Origin: Lachnospiraceae bacterium
Lineage (GTDB): Bacteria > Bacillota > Clostridia > Lachnospirales > Lachnospiraceae
Assembly: GCA_018384375.1 (NCBI GenBank)
Contig: JAHAYJ010000032.1
Coordinates: 1-64,000 of the forward strand
DNA: 64,000 nt
Direction of reading: 5' to 3'
Positions 9,582 to 17,999 of the stretch are shown here, in pieces. Numbering within the stretch: the first letter of the stretch is position 1; each line of letters opens with the position of its first letter. Below the pieces are notes generated by a model. The model saw nothing but the letters and a program-made list of their open reading frames with translations. It was not told the DNA's origin and did no database searches. The translations under genes and the position numbers were made by a program.

Positions 9582-10420
9582 TGTCAATGAAAAAGAAAAG
9601 AAAACTGGGCAGGATCGTTATGCTGATCTGCCTGACAGTGATAGCAGGTATTTACATTTATCCGGTTTATCTGATGTTCATGAACTCCTTCAAGCCCTTC
9701 GGAGAGATTATTGCTGATGTACTGGCATTTCCTATAAAGCCGGATCTGTCTAATTATACCTATGTCATTGACAAGATGAAATATCTGAAGCTCTTTCGAA
9801 ACAATCTGATCATTACCTTGATCGGGATTGCGGGGATTGTATTATTTGCATCCCTTGCCGCATATATTCTGGACCGCAGGAGAGGGAAGTATTCGACGAT
9901 TGCTTACACATTGATCATAACACCCATGCTGATTCCCTTTCAGACGATCATGATCACTCTGCTTAAGGCAATGAATATTATTCATCTGTCGGGAAGCAAG
10001 ATCGGACTTGGTATTCAGTACTGGGGCTTTGGTATACCGATGGCAACGTTTATCTTTTACAACTTTATGAAAACAGTGCCGAGAGAACTGGATGAAAGTG
10101 CTGAAATTGATGGGGCATCAACTTTAAGGACCTATGTTTCCATTATTTTCCCCGTGCTGAAGTCAGTCACCTTTACCGTGATCGTACTGGACGTTATGTG
10201 GATCTGGAATGATTTTCTACTTCCCCTGCTGATGGTAAACAGTAATAATGAAACCAAGACGCTGGTTCTGGCAGCTTACACCTTTGTGGGGCAGATGAAT
10301 ACAAAGTGGAATTATGCGTTGACGGCAATGGTTCTGGCAGTTGTACCATCGATTATTGTTTTTATCTTCTTACAGAAGTACATTGTGGACGGTGTTGTGG
10401 CAGGAGCTGTTAAAGGGTAA
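9581..10420 (+). CDS. Carbohydrate ABC transporter permease (MalG/UgpE type)
   Basis: Second permease of the CUT1 importer, 279 residues. It has an N-terminal helix, the periplasm-facing NSFKPFGEI segment and the EAA loop DESAEIDGASTLRTYVSIIF near residues 170-195. The C terminus ends VDGVVAGAVKG, as in most MalG/UgpE proteins. The ATG at 9581 overlaps the TAA of the upstream permease (TAATG), indicating coupled translation and equal stoichiometry. Substrate specificity cannot be deduced. Confidence 0.95.
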   Translation: MSMKKKRKLGRIVMLICLTVIAGIYIYPVYLMFMNSFKPFGEIIADVLAFPIKPDLSNYTYVIDKMKYLKLFRNNLIITLIGIAGIVLFASLAAYILDRRRGKYSTIAYTLIITPMLIPFQTIMITLLKAMNIIHLSGSKIGLGIQYWGFGIPMATFIFYNFMKTVPRELDESAEIDGASTLRTYVSIIFPVLKSVTFTVIVLDVMWIWNDFLLPLLMVNSNNETKTLVLAAYTFVGQMNTKWNYALTAMVLAVVPSIIVFIFLQKYIVDGVVAGAVKG

Positions 10421-10503
10421 AATTTGAAGTTTATCTCCGTATATCAACGGAGTAAATGATAGGCCGCCCGCAGCCTGTGCGGGAAGAATAAGGAGGAAAG
10501 AGT

Positions 10504-11865
10504 ATGAAAAGGAAACTGATTAGTGTATTGTTATGCAGCGCTATGGTGATTTCTATGCTGGCAGGATGCGGCAAAGAGACGCAGGAAAGCGCAGAGCCGG
10601 CTGCGGCAGAGCAGGAGCAGGCAGAGGAAAGCAAGACACAGGAAACAGAAGCAACAGAAACCGAGCAGGCAGCATCCGATGAACCCTGTGAAATTTATAT
10701 GTTCATCAGTTCGCCGGAATATGCAGATGCAATTAATGAGTTGATTGATGCCTACAAGGAAGTTGCACCCAATGTAACAATTAATTATGAGACAACGCAG
10801 AATGATTATCCTACATTGCTGAAGGCAAAACTGAACTCAGGTGATGTGCCGGATATCTTCTCATCCACATCCGGTAAGGAAATCGATGTTTACAAAGAGT
10901 ATTCCTATGATCTGACCGGACAGCCCCTGCAGGAAACCATTCAGGACAGCGTGGCAGACAGCATGAAATCTCCTTCAGAGGGAACCGGCCTTTATGGTAT
11001 TGCAATCAAGGGTAACTATTTCGGTATAGTTTACAACAAGGCAATCTTCGAGGAATGCGGTATAACAGAATTCCCGGCTACTCTTGCAGATATGGAAAAG
11101 GCATGTGAGACAATTGCGGCAGCAGGCTACCAGCCTTTTACAACAGGCTTTAATGAGTGGTGGGTTCACAAGCATATCTGGCAGCACTTCCTGGATGCCG
11201 CTGCAGAAAATGCGGGTATGGATGTAGCGGAACTGGTTGCCAAGTTTGAAAAGGGTGAAGCAAAGGTAGCAGATTATCCGGAGCTTTATAACAATTATTT
11301 CGGCTTTATCGATCTTGCGATCAAATATGGTGATGATAAGCCCCTTGAGACTGCACTGGACGGAGAGCTTTCTGCATTCGGTACCGGCAAGGCAGCAATG
11401 GTACTCGGACAGGGTGCATGGATCGAGGCAGATTCTCTGGCAATTGATCCGGAATTACAGATCGGATTTAACGGTTATCCTGTATCGGATGATGCTTCTC
11501 AGTGCCAGGTAATCTCAGGTTCTGACCAGTCTCTTCATGTTTATAATGACTCTGAGGTTTTACAGCAGACATTAGACTTTGTAAACTGGTGGTATACATC
11601 AGATTATGGTCAGGCTTGGTTTAATGATGTGGCAGGTGTTGTACCTCCGGTTAAGACTTCACAGACCAGCAATTTCGCAATTATTAATCAGGGTGACGAG
11701 CTCTCTGCATCAGCAGGCGCAGCACCTCTGGCAATCTGCTATTCCACAGACAGCTGGCATCAGACCTTCGGTGAAATTATTCAGGAATATGTTTCTACCG
11801 GTGATAAGGATGCAGCATGTGCAAAGATCGAAGCACAGTGGAAGGAAATTGAAGGAGCACAATAA
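10504..11865 (+). CDS. Extracellular carbohydrate-binding lipoprotein
   Basis: A 453-residue solute-binding protein (family 1). The signal peptide ends in a lipobox (SMLAGCGKE, lipidated Cys22), followed by a Glu/Gln/Thr-rich linker to about residue 60. The binding domain includes DVPDIFSS and KGNYFGIVYNKAIFEECG, both common in sugar-binding proteins. ATG 10504 follows AGGAGGAAAGAGT. It delivers sugar to the two permeases encoded upstream. The order permease-permease-binding protein is less common than binding protein first, and the gene has an 83-bp leader of its own. Confidence 0.95.
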   Translation: MKRKLISVLLCSAMVISMLAGCGKETQESAEPAAAEQEQAEESKTQETEATETEQAASDEPCEIYMFISSPEYADAINELIDAYKEVAPNVTINYETTQNDYPTLLKAKLNSGDVPDIFSSTSGKEIDVYKEYSYDLTGQPLQETIQDSVADSMKSPSEGTGLYGIAIKGNYFGIVYNKAIFEECGITEFPATLADMEKACETIAAAGYQPFTTGFNEWWVHKHIWQHFLDAAAENAGMDVAELVAKFEKGEAKVADYPELYNNYFGFIDLAIKYGDDKPLETALDGELSAFGTGKAAMVLGQGAWIEADSLAIDPELQIGFNGYPVSDDASQCQVISGSDQSLHVYNDSEVLQQTLDFVNWWYTSDYGQAWFNDVAGVVPPVKTSQTSNFAIINQGDELSASAGAAPLAICYSTDSWHQTFGEIIQEYVSTGDKDAACAKIEAQWKEIEGAQ

Positions 11866-11889
11866 CTCCCGGATGAATTTGAAAAGGAT

Positions 11890-11928
11890 AAGGTCTGCAC
11901 ATGATTTATGTGCAGACCTTTCTTTTTT
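11890..11928 (+). terminator. Intrinsic terminator of the sugar ABC operon
   Basis: Stem AAGGTCTGCACAT / ATGTGCAGACCTT (11890-11920) with a short loop, followed by TCTTTTTT. Confidence 0.9.
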
Positions 11929-11976
11929 GATAGAGATAGATTAAAATAAATCAACTAAATTGATTAAATAAACACC

Positions 11977-12312
11977 TTGTGAAATGACAGAGGCTATGAT
12001 AAGATGATAACCATCAAAACTGAATACGGTAACAAAAGCAATGAGAAGGAAGAGTAGCTGAATGCGGGAAAACAGAGAACTGCCGGTTGGTGCGAGGCAG
12101 TCAGAAGCAGATAGTGAACTGGCCTTTGAGCAGCTGACCGAAAGCAGTTGTATAAGCAAGTAGGCTCAGACGGTCCTCCCGCCGTAGAAGGGGAAAGGCA
12201 TGTTTGTGCCGATGAGTGCATGGCCTTCGGGTCATGAAGTAGAGTGGTACCGCGTATGATTTACGTCTCTATAGGATTATTGAAAAGATCCTGTCGGGAC
12301 GTTTTTTGCTTT
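11977..12312 (+). promoter_or_regulatory. Leucine T-box leader of leuA
   Basis: This 560-bp gap is filled by a promoter (TTGTGA 11977-11982, 17-bp spacer, TAAGAT 12000-12005) and a complete T-box transcription-attenuation leader. Visible parts are the Stem I distal region (AGAGAACTGCC ... GGTTGGTGCGAGGCAGT, near 12074-12101) and the specifier loop GTGAACTGGCCTTTGAG with CTG (Leu) at 12119-12121. The T-box sequence AGAGTGGTACCGCG is at 12241-12254. A terminator stem (about 12264-12305) is followed by a T run. Uncharged tRNA-Leu would pair with both sites and allow readthrough into leuA. The specifier was read by eye from the conserved GAA-NNN-GCC context and agrees with the downstream gene. 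Confidence 0.93.
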
Positions 12313-12429
12313 ATAGAAAAGGCTTTTTTGTGCGGAAGCCTTTTCCATAAAGCAAAAACGCTCCGCGGGGATGCAGACTCTTTATTAGGGCCGGCGGGAA
12401 GTATGTTAACAGGAAAGGTTGGTAGAACG

Positions 12430-14433
12430 ATGAATGTAGCAGAAAAATATGGGAAAGCTTATTTTATGCCCCCGGAGGTCACCTATGACTGGGTAAAGAA
12501 GGATACGATCACAGCACCGCCCATCTGGTGCAGTGTGGATTTACGCGATGGGAATCAGGCGCTGATAGAACCTATGAGTCTGGAAGAAAAACTGGAATTT
12601 TTCCAAATGCTTGTAGAGATCGGGTTTAAGGAGATAGAGGTAGGTTTCCCTGCAGCCTCCGATACGGAGTATCAATTTGTCCGCGCGCTGATTGAGCGGA
12701 ATATGATTCCCAAGGATGTGACGATTCAGGTACTGACGCAGGCAAGAGATCATATTATCCGAAAGACCTTTGAGGCGATCAAGGGCGCACCTTCAGCAGT
12801 AGTGCACCTGTATAATTCCACATCGGTTGCACAAAGAGAGCAGGTATTCAGAAAATCGAAGGAAGAAGTGAAACAGCTTGCAATAGACGGAGCAAAGCTT
12901 TTAAAAGAAATTGCACAGACTACAGAAGGAAGCTTTACCTTTGAGTACAGTCCTGAGAGCTTTCCGGGAACGGAGGTTGACTATGCGGTTGAGGTCTGTA
13001 ATGCAGTACTTGATGTATGGCAGCCGGATCAAAGACATAAGGCAATCATCAATATTCCAACGACGGTTCAGATTGCCATGCCGCATGTGTTTGCCTGTCA
13101 GGTAGAATATATTCACAAGCATTTGAAATACAGAGATGCGGTTGTGCTGAGTGTTCATCCTCATAATGACAGAGGGTGTGGGATCAGTGATGCGGAATTC
13201 GGTGTACTGGCGGGAGCTGACCGGGTGGAAGGAACTTTGTTCGGAAACGGAGAGAGAACCGGAAATGTGGATATTGTGACGCTTGCCATGAATATGGTCT
13301 GTCATGGAGTGGAGAGTGGACTTGACTTCAGCAACATTAACAGAATTCGTGAAAAATATGAGCTGCTTACCGGTATGAGGGTGTATGAGAGAACACCTTA
13401 TGCGGGGGATCTGGTGTTTACCGCTTTTTCAGGCTCTCACCAGGATGCAATTTCCAAGGGAATGGCATGGCATCAGGAGGGCAGAAGCGGAAAACGCTGG
13501 GAGGTACCTTATCTTCCCATTGATCCGGAGGATCTGGGCAGAGAATATGAATCCGATGTGATCCGTATCAACAGCCAGTCAGGAAAGGGAGGTATTTCCT
13601 TTATTTTGAAGCAGAATTTCGGAATATCCATACCGGATAAGATGAAGGAAGAGGTGGGTTATCTGATGAAGGGAATCTCCGATCAGAGACACAAGGAGCT
13701 TGCCCCTTCGGATATCTATCGGATTTTTGAGGATAGCTATATCAATCAGAGAGATGTTTTTGATATTCCGGAATGCCATTTTAAGCAGGTAGACGGTGGT
13801 ATTACTGCCGAGGTGACAATCGAACAGAATAAGGAAAGAAGGGTGATCGAAACCTCGGGAAATGGTCGCCTTGATGCGGTGAGCAATGCGCTGAAGCTGT
13901 ATTTTGGTATCAGCTATGAGCTTTCCGTCTATGAGGAGCATGCAATAGCAAGAGGTTCTTCCGCAAGAGCGGCGGCTTATGTGGGCATTCTCTGCAACGG
14001 GAAAATGTACTGGGGAGCGGGACTTGACGAGGACATTATCAAGAGTTCCATCGCGGCGCTTGTCTCTGCCGGAAATAAGCTGGCACAGAGCGAGAATATC
14101 AAGGAGGGAAGGGAAGAGCGGATCGTGGACATCATGCATTATGTGCAGACCCATTACAAGGATGTGACGTTGGAGGAGCTTTCCGATAATTTTCATCTTT
14201 CTAAGCCCTATCTTTCCAAATATATTAAAGAGCATACCGGTGCAACCTTCCAGGAAGCGGTAAAAAAGGCAAGGATGAAGAAGGCGCGGACAATGCTCAA
14301 GGAGACAAATCAGACTGTAGAGCGTATCGCAGCCGGAGTGGGCTATGAGACGGTGGAGCATTTTAACAGGCTTTTCAAAAAAACCTACGGAATGACACCG
14401 ATCCAGTACAGAAGGGAGAAAAGAGAAGGATAG
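12430..14433 (+). CDS. leuA: 2-isopropylmalate synthase fused to an AraC-type DNA-binding domain
   Basis: First committed enzyme of leucine synthesis: acetyl-CoA plus 2-ketoisovalerate gives 2-isopropylmalate. Residues 1 to about 430 are the TIM-barrel part of the long (actinobacterial/yeast-like) LeuA class, with [17 protein letters not shown] and metal-binding HPHNDRG. About 455-555 is the allosteric LeuA dimer domain ([26 protein letters not shown]). The last ~108 residues (560-667) form a full AraC/XylS double helix-turn-helix ([20 protein letters not shown], then [20 protein letters not shown] and MTPIQYR). The frame is continuous with no stop or shift. Start ATG 12430 agrees with the family N terminus; its ribosome binding site is weak, and ATG 12403 (in frame) is an alternative. 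Expression is set by the leucine T-box. An enzyme-transcription factor fusion is unexpected. Confidence 0.93.
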   Translation: MNVAEKYGKAYFMPPEVTYDWVKKDTITAPPIWCSVDLRDGNQALIEPMSLEEKLEFFQMLVEIGFKEIEVGFPAASDTEYQFVRALIERNMIPKDVTIQVLTQARDHIIRKTFEAIKGAPSAVVHLYNSTSVAQREQVFRKSKEEVKQLAIDGAKLLKEIAQTTEGSFTFEYSPESFPGTEVDYAVEVCNAVLDVWQPDQRHKAIINIPTTVQIAMPHVFACQVEYIHKHLKYRDAVVLSVHPHNDRGCGISDAEFGVLAGADRVEGTLFGNGERTGNVDIVTLAMNMVCHGVESGLDFSNINRIREKYELLTGMRVYERTPYAGDLVFTAFSGSHQDAISKGMAWHQEGRSGKRWEVPYLPIDPEDLGREYESDVIRINSQSGKGGISFILKQNFGISIPDKMKEEVGYLMKGISDQRHKELAPSDIYRIFEDSYINQRDVFDIPECHFKQVDGGITAEVTIEQNKERRVIETSGNGRLDAVSNALKLYFGISYELSVYEEHAIARGSSARAAAYVGILCNGKMYWGAGLDEDIIKSSIAALVSAGNKLAQSENIKEGREERIVDIMHYVQTHYKDVTLEELSDNFHLSKPYLSKYIKEHTGATFQEAVKKARMKKARTMLKETNQTVERIAAGVGYETVEHFNRLFKKTYGMTPIQYRREKREG

Positions 14434-14442
14434 AATTTGCTG

Positions 14443-14471
14443 TTGAAAAACGGTTCCTCTTTTAGTACAAT
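14443..14471 (+). promoter_or_regulatory. Sigma-A type promoter of the 38-residue peptide gene
   Basis: TTGAAA at 14443-14448, 17-bp spacer, TACAAT at 14466-14471, placed about 45 bp before the start codon of the small membrane peptide. Confidence 0.6.
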
Positions 14472-14515
14472 GTTTTTATGGCACAAAAGCCGATAACCAT
14501 TAAGGAGAGATGACA

Positions 14516-14632
14516 ATGGAATTTATGTTATTAGCAGGCGGTCTGCTGATTGTGATTATAGCGGTAGTGATAGCTGTGGTTTCTTCCGTAGTCTCTGCGG
14601 TTGCTGCCGAACAGGATGAAGAAGAGGAATAG
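14516..14632 (+). CDS. 38-residue single-helix membrane peptide
   Basis: A very short gene: ATG 14516, stop TAG 14630-14632. AAGGAGA at 14502-14508 is at optimal distance, and a good promoter lies just upstream. The product begins MEFMLLAGG, has one long Val/Ile/Ala transmembrane stretch (about residues 5-30), and ends in an acidic tail (EQDEEEE). It has no recognised family. The combination of dedicated promoter, strong ribosome binding site and clean transmembrane/charge layout argues that it is real. It sits just before a GtrA-type membrane protein, with which it could be co-transcribed. Confidence 0.65.
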   Translation: MEFMLLAGGLLIVIIAVVIAVVSSVVSAVAAEQDEEEE

Positions 14633-14647
14633 TCATTCCCGACGGGA

Positions 14648-15085
14648 ATGCGATGCAGCAGGATGAAAAAAATACTTGAGATTTATCATAAATATGAAGA
14701 ACTGATCAATTATGTGATCGTAGGCGGAATGACTACACTGGTCAGTTGGATCGTTTATTTTGGAAGTGTCTTTGCCTTTCTGGATGCAGAGAATGCATTC
14801 CAGCTGCAGGTTGCCAATATCCTTTCCTGGGTTGCGGGCGTAGCCTTTGCCTATGTTACAAACAGGATTTTTGTTTTTAGGAGCAAAGAAAAAAATATAC
14901 TGAAAGAGGTCTTGCAGTTCACCGGTTCCAGGGTGTCCACTCTGTTTTTGGATATGCTGGTGATGTTCCTGATGGTCACCTGTATGGGAATCCATGACGG
15001 TATCAGTAAGATCGTCTCAGCAGTACTGGTAACGATTGCCAACTATGTTTTAAGCAAAGTTTTTGTTTTCAGGAAAAAAGAATAA
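14648..15085 (+). CDS. GtrA-family membrane protein
   Basis: A 145-residue protein with four transmembrane helices and the GtrA signature (INYVIVGGMTTLVSWIVYFG; WVAGVAFAYVTNRIFVFRSK; final VFVFRKKE). GtrA-like proteins are thought to help move undecaprenyl-linked sugars across the membrane or to assist polyprenyl-sugar glycosyltransferases. The start is uncertain: ATG 14648 and ATG 14663 are both possible and neither has a strong ribosome binding site. A short hairpin (CATTCCC / GGGAATG, 14634-14650) covers the first start. No partner glycosyltransferase is adjacent; a GtrA fusion protein occurs at about 31 kb. Confidence 0.88.
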   Translation: MRCSRMKKILEIYHKYEELINYVIVGGMTTLVSWIVYFGSVFAFLDAENAFQLQVANILSWVAGVAFAYVTNRIFVFRSKEKNILKEVLQFTGSRVSTLFLDMLVMFLMVTCMGIHDGISKIVSAVLVTIANYVLSKVFVFRKKE

Positions 15086-15128
15086 TTCATTCCGGATGTC
15101 TGCATAATAAGAATGGAGGTGCAGACAG

Positions 15129-15353
15129 ATGATGGATTATGAATTTGCAAATCTGCCGCTTGGTCTGTCCATGGCACTAGCCATGAATGAGCATGCAAAG
15201 GTAGGATTTGACGGGCTCAGCGAGACAGAGAAGGAACATGTCATCTTAAAATGTAAGGATGCCAAGACAAAGGAAGAGATGGACCGGATCATTTCCTCCC
15301 TCTCCCCGGCAGAGAAGGTGAGTGACCTGTTCCGTGGACCGAGCGTGGGCTAG
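15129..15353 (+). CDS. Small soluble protein of unknown function
   Basis: A 74-residue, mostly helical, charged protein beginning MMDYEFANLPLGLSMALAMN. I do not recognise a named domain, but the layout (short N-terminal helix, then LSETEKEHVILKCKDAKTKE) resembles small conserved proteins found beside core genes in Lachnospiraceae. GGAGGT at 15116-15121 supports ATG 15129; ATG 15132 is equally possible. A terminator-like hairpin and a TATAAT lie downstream, so it may be monocistronic or end the GtrA transcript. Confidence 0.6.
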   Translation: MMDYEFANLPLGLSMALAMNEHAKVGFDGLSETEKEHVILKCKDAKTKEEMDRIISSLSPAEKVSDLFRGPSVG

Positions 15354-15396
15354 AGGGATAAAATTCTGGCAAAACAGGGAAAAATCAAGTATAATG

Positions 15397-15441
15397 AAGT
15401 ACGGGCTGGCTCAGATAGGGAAGGGCACCCGTACTTTTATT
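15397..15441 (+). terminator. Terminator-like hairpin with an embedded promoter
   Basis: Arms AAGTACGGG (15397-15405) and CCCGTACTT (15428-15436) are followed by TTATTTTT. A perfect TATAAT lies just before the stem at 15390-15395, so a transcript starting there would begin at or inside the 5' arm. The hairpin then works only for transcripts coming from upstream. Confidence 0.6.
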
Positions 15442-15455
15442 TTTAGGAATATAGG

Positions 15456-16337
15456 GTGATATACGAAAGAATGAAGAAAAAGCGGTGGAACGATTTTGTA
15501 AAAGCAAAAGCAAAGACATTTTGCAGTGTTGCCCTCTCACAGGGAATTGCTGTCTGGCTTGCGGTGGCGGTGCTGGTATCAATGGGACTTCAGGCGGAGG
15601 AAGAACTTGGAAATCCGAGAAGCAGCTACGGTCTGGGGAGTGCCGGATATCTGAAAGGAGATAATTTGCTCTACAGTCTTTTTGTGGATACACCGGAAAG
15701 CAGCTGGACCAAGGAAGAGAAGGAAAAAGCGTTGACAGAACTTTTGCTTGCAACAGATTACATAGAAGAACAGGCATCGGCTTATCACTGTGAAACAAGG
15801 CTGATCTGTGACTGGGAGGAAAATGCGGATCTTTGCTCGGATGCAGTGGTTGATTTTGCAATTAACGATGAGGAGGATTTTACGGATCGGCTGGATGAGG
15901 AGATTGCCAGGTGGGTGGAAGAAAAGGTGGATTTTGAAGGGCTGAAGGAAAGCTATCGAGCAAAGGGGATTGCGCTGCTGGTTTTTGTCAATAATCCGGG
16001 CACATCCTATGCCATTGTTTTTGACGGGACGGATAACCCCAAGGAAAGTCTGATTCTCTTCGGACAGGAACCTCCCTCTGTATTTGCCCATGAAATCCTG
16101 CATCTGTTTGGAGCACATGACCTGTATCGGGATGCTGAGTACACGCAGGAGGTGACAGCCTATGTGGGTGCTGCATATCCGTTGGAAATTATGTACACGG
16201 TGGCAGATGAAAACGGTGTACTCAGGAAGGGAAAAATTGTCAATTTGGTTTCACCGATTACAGCGTACCATCTGGGCTGGATTGATTACACGGAAGAGAT
16301 TGATTTGTTTCCTCAATTGAAAAGAGAACAGAAATAG
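15456..16337 (+). CDS. Membrane-anchored metzincin-like metallopeptidase
   Basis: A 293-residue protein with an N-terminal hydrophobic anchor or signal (about residues 24-46, SVALSQGIAVWLAVAVLVSM) and an extracellular domain. That domain contains HEILHLFGAHD (His212 to Asp222), which fits the zinc-binding pattern HExxHxxGxxD. The Asp in third-ligand position is known from snapalysin-type metzincins. A Met-containing segment (AAYPLEIMYTV) about 25 residues later could be the Met-turn. The start is GTG 15456 (AGGAAT upstream) or ATG 15471. I cannot assign a named peptidase family. Substrate and role are unknown, and its neighbour metF is probably unrelated. Confidence 0.7.
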   Translation: MIYERMKKKRWNDFVKAKAKTFCSVALSQGIAVWLAVAVLVSMGLQAEEELGNPRSSYGLGSAGYLKGDNLLYSLFVDTPESSWTKEEKEKALTELLLATDYIEEQASAYHCETRLICDWEENADLCSDAVVDFAINDEEDFTDRLDEEIARWVEEKVDFEGLKESYRAKGIALLVFVNNPGTSYAIVFDGTDNPKESLILFGQEPPSVFAHEILHLFGAHDLYRDAEYTQEVTAYVGAAYPLEIMYTVADENGVLRKGKIVNLVSPITAYHLGWIDYTEEIDLFPQLKREQK

Positions 16338-16357
16338 AAGCGAAAGAGGGAGAAAGG

Positions 16358-17230
16358 ATGAAAGCAACAGAACTATTTGAAGCAAAGAAAAAAGCAGGGA
16401 AACCGGTATTGTCTTTTGAAATTTTCCCGCCTAAGAAGGAAGAGGCATTGAAGAATATTGATGCCACGCTGGAGCGGCTTTGTGACCTGCATCCGGATTT
16501 TATCAGCGTGACCTTTGGGGCAGGCGGGAGCGCAGTTGATAACCAGACGGTGGAGCTGGCAAAAAAGATCAAGAATCGATATGGAGTGGAACCAATCGTT
16601 CATCTGACCTGTCTTCACTATGGGAAAGAGGATATCAGCACCATTTTGCATCAACTGGAGGAAAATGGGATTGAAAATGTCCTTGCTCTGCGTGGAGATG
16701 TGAATCCCAATGTTCCCATGAAGCATGATTTCCGATATGCGAATGAGCTGGTAGAATATATCAAGTCGCAGGGAGACTTCCATATCAGCGGCGCCTGTTA
16801 TCCGGAAACCCATCTGGAAGCACCGGATGCGATTACGGATATCCGCAATCTGAAAAGAAAGGTAGATGCAGGGGTGACACATCTGATCTCACAGCTCTTT
16901 TTTGATAATGAAGCCTTTTACCGTTTTTATGAAAAGACAAGAATTGCAGGGATCAATGTGCCGGTAGAGGCAGGCATCATGCCGGTGACAAACAGATCGC
17001 AGATCGAGAGAATGGTAAATATCTGTGGTGCCACACTGCCAAAGAAATTTGAAAGAATTCTTCACAAATACGATGAAAATAAGGATGCACTTTTTGATGC
17101 GGGAATGGCATATGCAGTGAATCAGATCGTGGATCTGATTGCAAATGATGTGGATGGCATCCATATCTACAGCATGAATAACCCTAAAGTGACGGAAAGA
17201 ATCTGCGACGGGATCAGAAATCTGATTTAA
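16358..17230 (+). CDS. metF: 5,10-methylenetetrahydrofolate reductase
   Basis: FAD-dependent reduction of methylene-THF to methyl-THF for methionine synthesis and one-carbon metabolism. The 290-residue TIM-barrel protein has the conserved FEIFPPK start, ISVTFGAGGS, LALRGD, ISGACYPETH, LISQLFFDN and VPVEAGIMPV motifs. Start ATG 16358 follows AGAGGGAGAAAGG. It lies 20 bp after the peptidase gene and 15 bp before an SDR gene. It lacks the C-terminal extension of MTHFRs in some acetogens, and no metV gene is present. Confidence 0.97.
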   Translation: MKATELFEAKKKAGKPVLSFEIFPPKKEEALKNIDATLERLCDLHPDFISVTFGAGGSAVDNQTVELAKKIKNRYGVEPIVHLTCLHYGKEDISTILHQLEENGIENVLALRGDVNPNVPMKHDFRYANELVEYIKSQGDFHISGACYPETHLEAPDAITDIRNLKRKVDAGVTHLISQLFFDNEAFYRFYEKTRIAGINVPVEAGIMPVTNRSQIERMVNICGATLPKKFERILHKYDENKDALFDAGMAYAVNQIVDLIANDVDGIHIYSMNNPKVTERICDGIRNLI

Positions 17231-17245
17231 TCAGGAAAGACCGGG

Positions 17246-17977
17246 ATGGGAGAAAGCGTGAAAAGGAAAGCACTTATTACCGGAGCGTCCAGAGGAATCG
17301 GGGCGCAGGTGGCAGGAGTTCTTGCCCAGGAAGGCTATGATCTGCTTCTTGTGTGTCGGAGCTCTCTCAGGGAAATGACTGTTCTAAAAGAAGAACTGGA
17401 AGAAAAATATGGAATCTGTGCGGAGACGGCACTCTGTGATGTATCAGACCCGAAGCAGGTGGAAACACTGGTGAAGAAGGCAGGAGAAATCCATGTACTG
17501 ATCAATAACGCCGCGATTTCTCATGTGGGCCTTTTGACGGACATGTCCATCGAGCAGTGGCATCAGGTGATAGACACCAATCTCAGCGCTGTATTTTATT
17601 TTTGCAGGCTGATCGTACCGCAGATGGTTCAGCGCAAGGAGGGCAGAATCATTAATGTATCCTCTGTATGGGGGAATGTGGGCGCATCCACAGAGGTTGC
17701 CTACAGCGCATCCAAGGGTGGCTTGAACAGTTTTACCAAGGCGCTTGCCAAGGAGCTTGCCCCCAGCAACATTCAAGTGAATGCAGTTGCCTTCGGTATG
17801 ATCGATACCAGCATGAATGCCTGCTTTTCCAGGGAGGAAATGGAGGCATTGAAGGAGGAAATCCCCGCAGACCGCATCGGAAGAGCCGAGGAAGCCGGGG
17901 AGATGATCCGACAGGTTTTGAATGCACCGACATACTTTACAGGGCAGATCGTCACGATGGATGGCGGCTGGATCTGA
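17246..17977 (+). CDS. Short-chain dehydrogenase/reductase, FabG-like
   Basis: A 243-residue classical SDR. It has the NADP-binding GASRGIG loop (about residues 14-20), NNAAIS, the catalytic Ser in NVSSVWG, and Tyr-x-x-x-Lys as YSASK. The C terminus is GQIVTMDGGWI. Homologues include 3-oxoacyl-ACP reductase and the elongation factor P 5-aminopentanone reductase of Firmicutes. The VSSVWGNVGASTEVAYSASK segment is seen in the latter group, so both roles remain open. ATG 17246 is used; GTG 17258, with GGGAG closer upstream, is an alternative start. It lies between metF and trxB and is likely co-transcribed with them. Confidence 0.85.
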   Translation: MGESVKRKALITGASRGIGAQVAGVLAQEGYDLLLVCRSSLREMTVLKEELEEKYGICAETALCDVSDPKQVETLVKKAGEIHVLINNAAISHVGLLTDMSIEQWHQVIDTNLSAVFYFCRLIVPQMVQRKEGRIINVSSVWGNVGASTEVAYSASKGGLNSFTKALAKELAPSNIQVNAVAFGMIDTSMNACFSREEMEALKEEIPADRIGRAEEAGEMIRQVLNAPTYFTGQIVTMDGGWI

Positions 17978-17999
17978 GAAACAGAAGGGAGAAACAACG

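Noticed and set aside
12244-12429. N-terminal extension of LeuA starting in the leader
   Set aside because: This stretch is the T-box antiterminator/terminator; the LeuA family start is at 12430.
13579-14361. 260-codon minus-strand open frame opposite leuA
   Set aside because: Antisense shadow of the LeuA allosteric and AraC regions; no start signal.
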